Assembly (NCBI GenBank): GCA_011317545.1
Contig: WUJK01000004.1
Span: 1,922,001-1,986,000, forward strand
Origin: Coniella vitis
Taxonomy: Eukaryota > Ascomycota > Sordariomycetes > Diaporthales > Schizoparmaceae
DNA: 64,000 nucleotides
Direction of reading: 5' to 3'
Under the pieces are notes generated by a model. The model saw only the letters and a list, made by a program, of their open reading frames with translations. It searched no databases and was not told the origin of the DNA. Below are positions 25,665 to 37,149 of this stretch, piece after piece. The position numbers and the translations under genes were made by a program. Position 1 is the stretch's first letter, and each line of letters begins with the position of its first letter.

Positions 25665-26261
25665 ATGGCAGCTCCCCTCACAGGCTCTCTCGCGGAGATA
25701 GTTCGCACCGGCGTGCATCCTTTCGTCCTCAGGGCCCTGGGCTCCAGCGCAGCAGCGCTCGCTCATCCAGCCTCGGTCTACCACCCGTCCATGGCCGCCC
25801 ATCTGCCCCGGCCATCCGACTCTGCTGGCATCCTTGACTTCTTTGGCCTCGACTCTGCCGCCGCGCAGAGGACCCTGCAGGCGGCGGGGAGCGAGGTGCA
25901 GAACCTGCCCGCCCAGGTCCAAGACCCCGCCAGAGGCTTTTGGCGGTTTCCGCTCAGCGACGCTCTGCTCCAAGCCTACATCGACAGCGCCCCGCCTGCC
26001 CCCAGGCCGGTGCCGCCCACATGGGAGGGCTGGTTTGCGTGCGCACAGCAACAAGGCCTGCGCCCCGAGTTTGCCTGCACCGTCGGCCTGCATCCAACCG
26101 ACCCCCGCTACCGCCCAGACCACGCCGACTTCTACCAGAGCCGCGATGCCCAGGAGGTGAGCCGTGACAAGGTTGTGGCCAACAAGTACATTCTCGACGT
26201 GTTGTGGGGTGACCAGATCAAGGAGCAGCAAGGCGGCGACAACGGTCTAGCCAGCGCGTAG
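25665..26261 (+). CDS. Small uncharacterised protein upstream of TcB-TcC gene
   Basis: An intron-less frame of 198 residues, starting at ATG 25665 (AGCATGG context). The frame is open upstream to about 25548, but that part is Thr/Ser low-complexity and is probably leader. Not recognised. It has no signal peptide, no membrane segment and few cysteines. It is Ala/Pro-rich, with a Trp/Phe-containing core (WEGWFACAQQQ, then EFACTVGLHPTDPRYRPDH) and a charged C-terminal part (SRDKVVANKYILDVLWGDQ). GC content and third-position bias are like the genuine genes nearby, which favours real coding. It sits about 0.5 kb upstream of the fused TcB-TcC gene on the same strand and right after the RIP block. 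A role with the Tc proteins is only suggested by position. Confidence 0.6.
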   Translation: MAAPLTGSLAEIVRTGVHPFVLRALGSSAAALAHPASVYHPSMAAHLPRPSDSAGILDFFGLDSAAAQRTLQAAGSEVQNLPAQVQDPARGFWRFPLSDALLQAYIDSAPPAPRPVPPTWEGWFACAQQQGLRPEFACTVGLHPTDPRYRPDHADFYQSRDAQEVSRDKVVANKYILDVLWGDQIKEQQGGDNGLASA

Positions 26262-26790
26262 CTGGAGAAGCGACAGACAGGGGAGTTCAGCTCAGCTGGG
26301 AAGCAGCAGGATCTGCGAGTACATAGTACAGGTCACTGGCTCAATCAATAGTACCACTGCAGTGTCTAGCGCAATATCTTTGTGTCCTTGCATCGTCCAA
26401 TCGCACAACTTGGTCGCTTGCAGCGTCGAGCACCCGAGATCTGCCAGCTGGTGCTACTGTGTACACCGAGTACTATGATACCACAGCATCCGGCCCTGTC
26501 TAGTCGGTCTCGCGGCTTGCAGGGTTTGGGGATGACTGCCTCGCCTATCGTGACTTGTGGCCAGGAGAGACCGGCCTATTGGCAATTGGTGCTGGGAGCA
26601 CATGGCGGCACCGGTGCTGCTAAGCCGTTTCCATCTACTTCTACTTGACAAGACTCAAAGTCACATGTAGACATCCGATCCGATTGCCAGAGTCGGTCCA
26701 GTTGAAAAGGAAGAGGCATATCACGGCGGACGGCATGTATGACACCAAGTCGTGATAGCATCCAGCAATCAACAATAACTTGCACGCCAA
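26262..26790. other. Promoter region of the TcB-TcC gene
   Basis: 529 bp without a supported gene. It contains one copy of the TACATAGTACA motif at 26320-26330. No clear TATA box was recognised. Confidence 0.4.
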
Positions 26791-29700
26791 ATGGACAGGT
26801 ATGAACCAACAATTCCGGCCGGCGGGGGCCTCCCTTCTCGCAGTCCTTTTCATGTAAGTGATTTGCTTTTCTCTTTCTGGTCCTCGTTTCCTTTGCTGCC
26901 ATCATCCATCATCTTCTCACACCACGTCGTCGTCTAGGACAATCCAAGCCAGTCTGGAGCATCCGAGGAGGCTTCTGGCAGCGGCAATGACAGTGGCTCA
27001 TCCGGAGCAGTAGCGCCTGGCCATATGGCGGCGGACGGGGTTCCACGTCGCTCTCTTGCTGGCCGATTCCAGGTCAATGCCCAGACCGGCGGTGTGTCTT
27101 GCACCATGCCCATCGACACTTCACCGGGGCGCAGTGGTTTCGGCCCAGAGCTGAACTTGGGGTATAATTCTGGATCCGCTGGTGCCAACGGGGTCTTTGG
27201 CTTGGGCTGGAGCCTGAGCGGTGTGGACTACATCACCCGCAAGACCTCAGGTGCAGTCCCTAAATACGAGGACCAGGGCCCCAACGCTGAGGATACTTTT
27301 GTGCACTCCCAACTCGGCGATCTCGTCGCTCTGGACGAGCAGGCCGTGATTCTGGCTGGCTACCAAGTCCGCAGCTACCGGCCCAGATTCGAGGCAGAGC
27401 CGATCCTGATTCAGCGGTGGCTCAGAGCATATGAGTGCTTCTGGAAGACTATTTCGTCCGACAATACAGCCATAGTCTATGGAAGAGAGAGCTCCGATCA
27501 GGTTTTCGACCAGGGTTGCCAGGATGAACCGAAGCGCATCTTTACATGGCTGGCCTCCGAGGCTTTCGACAGCCGCGGCAATCACATGAAATACACCTAC
27601 AAGGCAGAGAACAACCAGGGCATGCAGCAAAAGCATGAAATCTTCGAGGCCCATCGGAATCATCCTTCGCCTCAGAGATACCTGAAATCCATCCAGTACG
27701 GAAACGTCACTCCGTGTCGAGACCCGACAGATTGGGATCATGTATCGCTGCCTTCCCAATGGCTCTTTGAGGTAGTGATCGATTATGGCGAGCACGACAT
27801 GGAGGTGCCCACGACGCACGAAAAGCACTCCTGGGACCTACGTCCAGACCCATTTTCAACATACAACAGCGGGTTCGAGATTCGTACTTATCGTCGGTGT
27901 CGGCGCATCCTTATGTTCCACCACTTTGCGGCCGAGCTGGGCCGAGAGGACTATCTTGTCTCTTCCACCAGCTTTGCGTACGGCACAGACACGCCCTCTG
28001 GTGCTACACTGCTTCAGTCGTATACGCATCACGGCCACAGCCTCATGGAGACGGGTGGCTACTGCACAGTTAGCGACGCACCGTCCACGTTCGTGTACAC
28101 CGCCGTCCCGCGCATGGACGACCTCCCCGTCGAGACGCTGGACTTGACCATGTCTGGGATCACGACAGCCGATGCTCAATGGATCGACCTGGATGGCGAG
28201 GGGGCTCCGGGTATTCTGACAAAGGGCACGGGCGGCGCGTGGTACTATCAGCGCAACCTCACACGTCCCGGCGGAGACCCCGAATTTGGCGACCCTCGCG
28301 CGGTAGCCTCGGTGCCGAACGTCTCTTCGGGGTCGGCGCAATGGAGCTTCGAAGACCTCCGTCTCAATGGCTTGCCAACTGTGGTCCTGTCGTCGGGCAA
28401 AGATGGTCTGTGTGGCTACTACGAGCGTGAAGAGGACGGCGACTGGCTCAACTTTGTCCCCTTTGAAACGTATCCTGTCGGCGTCGACTCTGCTTCTACT
28501 GTTCGCGTCGACCTGAACGGTGACGGACACGCAGATCTCCTCGACCTGGCCTCTGCGTCTTCTAGCGAGCTCACATGGCATCCATCAAGGGGCCTTCGGG
28601 GATTCGGTCCAGCACAGTGGACACAAGGAGGTCCCGTCTTACCTTTCCAGGATCCAAGATGCTCCGTGCGAGTCTGCGACATGACAGGTGACGGCCTGGC
28701 CGACATTGTGCAGATTGGAAACGGCAGCATAACCTACTGGCCCAATCTGGGCCATGGAAAGTTTGGAAGCCAAGTCACCATGGGCCATGCTCCTCGGCTT
28801 GCGGCTGAGGATGCGTTTTCCCCTCAGTGTATCCGCACACACGATCTCACCGGGTCTGGGACGACAGATCTCGTGTATGTGCACCCCGAGGGAGGCGCAA
28901 CGATCTACTATAACTGCTCTGGCAACACATGGAGCCAAGGCTATTCAGTGCGCTCATTTCCAGCTCTGCATCACGCCTCCGCCGTGGACTTGCTGGACCT
29001 TCGCGGTCTAGGCACGCCCTGTCTCTGCTGGACGTCTGATCTACAGCCAAACTCGTCCAATGGTCTGTCCACTGTGCGGTTCATCGATCTCATGGCGAGG
29101 CAGCGCCCTTGTCTCCTGGCACGATGGTCGAATGGCGCAGGAAGAGAGACATCCTTTGCGTACAAATCCACCTTCTCCTTCGCTCGTGAGGACGAGCTGC
29201 AAGGAAACCCATGGAGCACCTCGCTGCCTTTTCCCGTCCAGTGTGTAGAGAGGGCGGTCACGCTGGACCGCATCTCGCAGCTGTCCCACACCACACGCTA
29301 CGCATTCCATAACGGCGTATACGACCACGAGGAGCGCCAATTCCGCGGTTTCCAGCTGGTCGACACGTGGGACGCGGAGCAGCTGCAGTCGGCGTCCTCG
29401 GCCTTGCAACGGCCACCGGTGCTCACGCGGACCTGGTTCCACTCGGGGCTGCGCCGCCTAGACGAGGCGAGCAGGCTGCCGCAGAGTTTCGCTGTCGAGG
29501 GCGGTCCGCGTCACGCTGATTTGTCCGGTCCCATCATCACGTCCACGGTCCCTGAGAGGGAGACTGCTGACGAAGTATACCGAGCCTTGGCCGGTCGCGA
29601 GCGGCGAACAGAAGTGTATAGCGTCGACGCCTCTGACGCAAGATCCGCTCTGCCCTATACGATCACGCAGAAGAGATACGAGGCTGTCGTCAGCCGCGGC

Positions 29701-32700
29701 AACTCTATCCAGGTTACCACAACAATCAACGATTGCGAAGAAGTGACTGCACAGTACGAACGCGTAGCACAGCCTGGATCGGCACCTCTCCGGCTTGCAT
29801 CCGCGGAGGCCAAGATCCAGCAGCGTCTTGTTCTGGAGACGGACGATTATGGCAACATCATCCTGGAGGCCGCGATCCAGTACGGAAAAGAGGCTAGCAA
29901 TCTGAGCCAGCAAGAGGACCGCGCTCTGCAGGAAGAGACGATAGTCACATTTACCGACACGAGCTACACCAAGGCTCACAAAACGCACGATTACTTCCAG
30001 GTTCCGTTGCCCGCCCTCGTCCAGCAATACCGGCTTTTTCCTGCCAAAAGCGCACTACCGGGGGAAGGACGCTACTGCTGGGAAACATTTGCCGAAAAAG
30101 GCGCCTTGCTACTCAGGGGTGCCGCCGAAATGCCCGTGGAAGATGGTTCAGAGCGTCACTCCCCCGTCCATGTTGACCATAACGGCTCACGAGTCCTGCT
30201 GTCCAAGAAGCTCACACTGTACACAAGTTCGGACCTCAAGAGGCCTTTGGATATTCAGGGCTCGGAGCCCTTCTCCATTCTTCATCAGACCTATCAACTT
30301 GCCTGTACTTCGACCCTTTTAGAGAGGGCTCTCGAGCGCGCGAGACCAGCCACTCTCAGCGCTGAGTCCTGCGCGGCAACCCTCCGTCAAGCAGGCTACG
30401 TCGAATTCCCCATCGGCAGTGGAAGTTGGTGGACCGCGTCAAACCGCCAGATCTTTGGCCACGACCGTCCTGATGAACGACTTGCTATCGCGCGGCGCCA
30501 ATTCTACATTGCGGATGGTGAGGTTGATCCATTCGGCAGCAGCTCCTCCAAGAAACTGGATCCGTACAGCCTCCTGACCTCGAGCCTGATCAACGCTGTC
30601 GGCAGCAGGACATCAGTGTGGAACGACTATGTCGGACTGAAACCCCTGATGGTCACGGACGCCAACATGAATCGTCTACACTCGTGCTACGACCCGCTAC
30701 GGCGTCCTCTTGGCGTCGCGATGCTGGGCAAGGAGGCGCGGCCCCTGGGGAACAACCTCGATGGACTACTGGACACCATTGATGCCTCATATGTCGAGGC
30801 ATTCCTTCGCGACCCCGTGGCACACGCTGCTTCTATGCTCCGCGGGGCAAGTCAGCGCACGATTTACGCCCTCGACCAGTACAGTCAGTCCTCCTCGCAA
30901 GCAGGATCATCCGAAGAGTTACCAGAGCCAAATTGTATTGTTCAGCTGGTGCGCCACCGCCACGTTGGCGAAGAGGCGGAGCGCATCTCGACAACAAATA
31001 TTTCCATCGAATTCCGTTACCTGGATGGCAACGGTGATATCATCCAGGTTGCCCGTCTGTCCAGATGTTCTTCCACACGCCCGCCATCCCAGGTCTGGGA
31101 CTTTAGCGGCTGGGTGATCAACGACAACAAGGGGCAGCCCGTCCAGAAGTTCCAACCATTCCAAGCTGCTGACCACAAGTTTCGCCGAGACATGGGCGAG
31201 CGGTCTCTTCTCGCCGAAACGGTCCTGCGAGATCCTCTGGATCGCATTGTGGGATCCATCAAGGCGGACCATAGCTGGTCCAAGGCGCGCTTCACGCCGT
31301 GGATGCAGGTCACCTTCGACCAGGGCAGCACTATCATGATTGATGATCCAGCCCAGGACGTAGACGTGGGCCATCATTTTCGTCATCTCGAAAGGTCCTT
31401 GTACTTGCCCACTTGGTACGCTCAGAGCACGCGTGACGGAAGCAGAGGAGGCACAGCAGGGCGGCTGGCAGCACTGCAGTCGAAAACGTATGCTTCTTCG
31501 TCCAGCACAGTCCATCTCGATGCACTGGGACGCCCCATCATGGGCGAAAAGGGCGTCGACACAGATCTGCAAACCTCACGCACGCGACACAGCTACCGCG
31601 GCGAGGTTGTCGAGATGCGGGATACGCTTGGCCGCGTGGTGGATACGGTCGTCTACGACCTTCTCGGAAGAGCATTGTACAAGAAGAATATAGACAGCGG
31701 TGAGCGGTGGTCGCTCCCGGACAGCCAAGGGCAGCCCTTCATGGCATGGTCTAGCAGGGACTTTCGGAAACGCGTCACGTACGATGCGCTACGCCGTACG
31801 GAGGGCGTGTTTCTGCTTTCAGGACCCGAGGCCAATCCCTCGTCCGAAGTCCAGATCGTCAAGAAGGTGTATGGAGAGTCGGCAGCTGGTGCCGTGGAGC
31901 ACAACTTGACGGGACAACTATACCAATGCTACGACCAAGCCGGCCTGAACACCAACTCCTCTTTTGATATCATGGGTGGATGCACACGATCCACTCTCCG
32001 CTTCGCCGTCGACTATCGCGGCACCTTGGACTGGTCTGCTCTGGACAACTTGCCCGCTCTCGAGGACAAGATCCATACGAGCAGCGCCGTATACAACGCA
32101 CTTGGTCAGACGCTCAAGAGCACCCAAGATGATCTGGGCTGCATTATGCGCGAGTACGACGCCGCGGGCCGACTGCAGCGGTTGAGCTCCTCTGGCGTCA
32201 CTGACGACAGCACTTTGACATCGTCGATGAGTTCCATCGACTACAATGCGGAAGGAATGGTCGCGCGAACTGTCGCTTTGAACGGAGTTGAGACGAGATA
32301 TACATATGATCCACAGACACGTCGCCTGCTGAGTACTCACGCACGCCGGATCAAAGACAATACAACACTGCACGAGATCTCCCATGTCTACGATGTCCTG
32401 GGCAGGATCGTCCAGACGAGCCGTTGCGCGGATATCAATCCCGTTCGCAACGAGCCTGTCCAGCAACGATTCGAGTACAACCATTTCGGACAACTCGTAT
32501 CGGCTACTGGTCGCATGCAGACGGATCCAAATTCGAAGCAGCTGCGCCCTTACGACTTCAATACGAACAACACAAACATCAAGCCCGGTGGCCGGTTAGT
32601 ACAGTACAAGGAGGCATACACATATGACGAGGCTGGAAACATCAAGACGATGCAGATCGTGCCGGAGCAAGGCTACTCTGGCTGGACGAGGACTTACACT

Positions 32701-34498
32701 TACGAACGGACCTCCAACAGGCTCATCCAAACACAAGTCGGTAGTGATATCCGGAAATACCAGTACGACGGAGAGGCGGGCAGGAATGGCTGCATGACAT
32801 CCATAAGCGGCTATTCGATTCTGGCTTGGGACCAAGACGAGCAGCTGCGCGCATTCTCCACGCAGTATGTCTCCGCAGACAAGACACCAGAAACAACCTG
32901 GTACGTCTACACGGCCGACGGCGCCCGCGCTCGCAAGGTCACAGAGCGCAGTGGCCAGGCGTCTGCGCCGACGCCTCCGCCGAGGATCAAGGAAACAAGG
33001 ATGCTAGCACTCGGCGACATCCTGTACAGGTACCAGGGCGGAAACAACGACAACAACAACAGCCAGACAGCGTCTGTCACGGTGGCGACTCTTGACGTGA
33101 GCGACAGCGCCCTCGGCCGTGGCCCCGTGGCTGTCATAGAAAGCGGCTCCCATCTCGACAAGTGCCTGGCGCGATACCGCGTTGGCGAGCAGCTCGAGTT
33201 GGACGGGAATGCAAATATGGTGTGGTACCAGGAGCTATCGCCGTTCGGGTCCTTGACCTTCCAGACGTCCAAGGGGGATGCACCACGCGTCTATCGCTTC
33301 GCAAGCTACCGGTGGGACTGCGAGAGCGGACTCTACTCTTGCGGCGCGAGATACTACGCAAGCTGGATCGGGCGTTGGATCTCGGCCGATCCACTGGGAA
33401 CAGTGGATGGGCTGAATCTGTACGTCTACGTCGGGAATGACCCGGTCAACTTTGATGATCCGGGAGGCACGATGAGGAGCGGAATCTTGAAGGCGTTTCG
33501 ATCAATGACGAGCATGTGGGGTGCCGCCTCCAATGCGACCGTGCCCAGGCATAATTCGTTCGCCAACTCAGGGTCCATGTTTAACAACATGGCACGGTGT
33601 TCATATCCAGAGGCTACTGGAGCACCGCAACAAGGTGGAAACAAGAACGGCTTCTCCAGCCAGACCGGATCTCTACAGTCCACCCTGGGCCATGGGGGGG
33701 GGGACTTGTCTGACACAAGATCCTCACGACTAATATCCATCCTGCGGCCCAGCCCCGAAGATTCACCAGGCCAGTACGACAGCCTTGCCGATCGGGGTAA
33801 GATTAGTATCTATCGCGTTAGTGATATGGGCCGTGCTCTGGCCTTTCAGCGAGGGGACGTTAATGCGCTCGTGACACGGTCCGTCGGCGATTTCAACCAC
33901 GAAGCCTTCACGACAGGCTACTTTTCCAGCTCGGAGTATGGCGCCATGCTGCACACACAGTGGATGGATGGCCCAGTGTCCATTATGCGCGTAGATATCT
34001 TGGTCGAGGACCTGTTGGACGCCCATATATACAACTCCATCCCCGACGAAGTATGGCGACAGGTGAGCAGATAACCTTCCTATAGCCTATGCATAATCAC
34101 CAGGCCCCATTGGCACGGCTGGCTGCTCTACCAGACTGAACTGGCCTATCGTCGATGCTAACGTATCCTTGCAGAGAGTGGCAGCAGATAGATTGGGCTT
34201 GGATGACAATGCGCTCTACAACATGTTTTCGCCCTCCGCGGCTGACGCCATCCTCGAGGGACGATCACATGACATCAGCATCGGGCCTGAATCAACTATC
34301 AATACTGACAAGTTTCAAACTGCTCAAGGGAAATTGACTATTGGTGACATGCGCCCGCAGATGACACGGGATGGAAGGTATGGAATACAGCTTACCTTCA
34401 AGGGTCAAGCCTTACGAAACCTCTACAACTACGACATTATGGTTGTGCATAACGTTAACAAGATAGTGCTTGGCGAACCTTATAAATCTGTTTTCTAG
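26791..34498 (+). CDS. Fused TcB-TcC-like toxin-complex protein with variable C-terminal tail
   Basis: In bacteria TcB and TcC form a hollow cocoon that carries and auto-cleaves a C-terminal effector and docks onto TcA. Here both are one protein of about 2503 residues. Exons are 26791-26853, 26938-34062 and 34175-34498. Donors are GTAAGT and GTGAGC, the last intron has a GCTAAC branch, and both junctions are phase 0. The upstream exon supplies the only in-frame start that joins across the TAG at 26935. Order: SpvB-like N-terminus (SPGRSGFGPELNLGYNSG, then GVFGLGWSLSGV); FG-GAP/TcB mid repeats (DLNGDGHADLLDL, DMTGDGLADIVQI); RHS/YD repeats; RHS core at about residues 2140-2200 (ESGLYSCGARYYA, IGRWISADPLGTVDGLNLY, FDDPGG). 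A tail of about 300 residues follows. There is no signal peptide. A run of ten G lies at 33694-33703 in the tail. Confidence 0.94.
33470..34498 (+). other. Hypervariable effector region of the TcB-TcC-like protein
   Basis: This follows the RHS core, where bacterial TcC proteins are auto-cleaved to free a toxic domain. The first ~90 codons are Ser/Gly/Asn-rich linker. A compact domain then begins with ISIYRVSD, followed by TRSVGDFNHEAFTTGYFSSS and later MRVDILVEDLL. It is interrupted by the intron at 34063-34174 and completed by exon 3 (ADRLGLDDNALYNMF to KSVF). A basic residue on a first strand, an aromatic-Ser-Ser strand and acidic residues downstream recall ADP-ribosyltransferase-like folds. 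This is a structural guess, not an identified family. Confidence 0.5.
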
Positions 34499-35339
34499 CG
34501 ATAGGACTTATGCAATATTGGATAAGGGTGTATTAGAATAGATAATCTATATATAGCTCCAAGTTATAAAGTTTATAAAACTAATAGCGAAAAGAACCAA
34601 GGATAAAAGGAATAAAGGAACACTTAAGATAACAACGAAAATATGCTAACCGATTAGTATTACGCTCAAATAGCTACCGTAAATAGTAGATTATTCGCTT
34701 AAAAATAATTTATATTATATTTATATTTTCAAAAGAGGAGTACAGTATGTCTCTCACTTGTCTCTTATTCTCAATGAAGATATTGATTCGCGACCAACCT
34801 AGTGTATTACTCACGAATCTTGCAACGTTCTGGGTTCGGTGAGGTGTACTATAGAGACCCATAAGATTGCACAAATTGCCCCAGTCTCCGGTGCTATATA
34901 GCAGCAAGCCAGGTAGAGGTTTATCAGGCCATCAGATCTAACGTGGTTGCCTTGATATCCTTATTCGTGCCCGTCACAATACAGAGTCTTAGAAGAGCAT
35001 TGAACCCAGGAGCGGCTATAAACACCGAGCATAAGAAGCCAAAGCACTTTAACATCTACAGGTTTACCGTTTGAAGAATGGATGGTTGATTAGTCTGGGC
35101 TACACTAACATTTTCTTACCTTTAGATAAAGTAAGATAAAGTAAAACCGCCCGTTGCTAACGCTCTGTGGACACATTAGTCTAAGTACTGAATCGTATTT
35201 GTATAGTCACATGAATGATTAAGTAATACTTCTATAGTCTAGCATCAACAGACCTCCAAAGTGTTTCAGCTTTTTGTGACTATACATCATCATCAACAAA
35301 CTTGCCAGTATAGCGACGCCTCGATTCTCATTCGTCATC
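34499..35339. other. AT-rich intergenic region
   Basis: 841 bp downstream of the TcB-TcC gene. About 34500-34730 is TA-rich with RIP-like composition. The remainder has normal composition with no recognisable coding remnant. Confidence 0.45.
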
Positions 35340-36744
35340 ATGGACGTCAGCGCGGACGAAAGTAAACCTGGGGTGTTTGCCTGGTTAGCAGGGTTACTTC
35401 TCAGCCTCAATTTGTAAGTCGAAATGCCATTATCCATTGTTATTCTAGCAATAATCCAAGACGGTATATGTCTCAAATGGGAAATCGGCTTGACATACAT
35501 TACCCTCGTGCCTCAGAATAACTCACAATGAGTTCAGCACCCACCCTTTGCCATCGACAAGTACAAATCTCGTTGGAAAGAGAGTTGACCAGAACCACAG
35601 AGCCTTCCTCCAAGATTTCTTCTACAGACAATTCCGGCGCGTTGCGTACCCCACGGACGACTTTACCGGGCAAACCATCATCGTGACAGGCGCAAACAGC
35701 GGCATCGGCCGCGAAGCCGCCCGCCACTTTGTCCGTCTCGGCGCCGCCCAGGTCATCCTCGCCTGCCGCGACACTTCGAAAGGCGAGCAAGCCAAAGCAG
35801 ATATCGAGCACTCGCTGCCAGGTTGCGCGTCATGCACCATGCTGCGAGTCTGGGCACTCGACCTCAGCTCCTACGACAGCGTGCGCGAGTTTTGCGCGAG
35901 GGTGGACAGGCAACTGCCGCGGCTCGATGTCCTCGTGGAAAATGCGGCCGTGGCATATGCATCGTCGCCAGGCCGGCTGGCGGAAGGCTATGAGCAGACG
36001 GTGACGGTGAATGTGATTTCGACCTTCTTGATGGCGCTACTGCTGCTTCCGGTGTTGAGGCGAACGGCGCAGAGGTATAATATTACGCCGCGGCTGAGTG
36101 TGGTGTCGTCTGAAGCGCATTTCATGGTGAGATTCTGATCTTGTTGAATGCTTATCTTGTTGTCGTTGTGTCCATCATCAACGAGGCACCGAAACCAAAG
36201 ACACTGCTCATCATAGCCTGGCTAGCAGACTCTCTTCCACGAAAAGGACGCACCCCACATCTTCAACACCTTCAAATCAATCCGCGTCCCCTCGGACCGA
36301 TACCAAACCACCAAGCTGATTCAAATCCTATTCATCCGGGAGCTCGCTCAGCGCATGGCATCAAGCAATACCAAAACCGACCATACTTCCCCTCTGGCAA
36401 ACCAACGCGTGATACTCAACACCCCCACGCCAGGCTACTGCCGCACAGCCCTCTTCCGCGATAACACGGGTCCCGCGGCGGCCTTCTTCGCAGGCATAGG
36501 CTGGCTTCTTGCGCGGTCTGCCGAGGCGGGGTCGCGGGTTCTCGTGTATGCTGCCGCTGTCGATGTCGCTGATGGGTCTGAGGGTGTTAGTGGCACGCAT
36601 GGGAAATGGATTGATACGTGCGCAGTGCGAGAACCGAGTCCGTTTGTTCGCAGTCAGGAAGGGAAGGAGGTGCAAGGAAGGGTGTATGCTGAGTTGATGG
36701 CGGTATTGGAGAGGATTGAGCCGGGAATTTCGAAGAATGTGTGA
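35340..36744 (+). CDS. Short-chain dehydrogenase/reductase
   Basis: An NAD(P)-dependent oxidoreductase of the SDR superfamily; the substrate cannot be inferred. Exons are 35340-35413, 35538-36126 and 36229-36744. Donors are GTAAGT and GTGAGA, acceptors CAG, and phases agree, giving 392 residues. Cofactor motif TGANSGIG is at residues 75-82. The active-site pair is YQTTK (Tyr246, Lys250), placed only when exon 3 is included. A hydrophobic N-terminal stretch (VFAWLAGLLLSLNF) suggests membrane association. The open frame alone would start at a TTG, so the upstream exon is needed to supply the ATG. The family resembles retinol-dehydrogenase-like fungal SDRs. It is not obviously linked to the Tc genes. 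Confidence 0.88.
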
Positions 36745-37149
36745 GTTTTATAGGAAGGCTGAAGGAGGACAGGAATCTAGGTTTCTGAGAGCGGTAGCTT
36801 GGTCTCCAGCGTGCTGTGGCTTATATAAGCGTTCTCTCACGTGGTACTTGATGTGCCAACGATGTAGTCTTGGAACGTGCTGGACATATTTGAGTGGAAA
36901 GATAAAGCAAAGGTTCTAGATAGAAGGATGTTTGGTCTGTCGTGTCACACGATTATATGACTAAGCTTGTTACAATCAAGGGACAGGAGCAATTTCGTGC
37001 TTTCAAAACCAAGTCGTCAACATAGAAACCGTTGCTCTATACGTACGTCTCGCGCTCCATATCGAGGCCAACGATGAGAACCACTCCCACCGTTCAACCG
37101 CACCTTGATCGATACTCCCTCTTCATCTAAAAACAAGTCCTGTGACACG
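36745..37149. other. Intergenic region between SDR and APH-like genes
   Basis: 405 bp. The 3' flank of the SDR gene and 5' flank of the next gene on the same strand. No gene or clear motif was seen. Confidence 0.4.
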
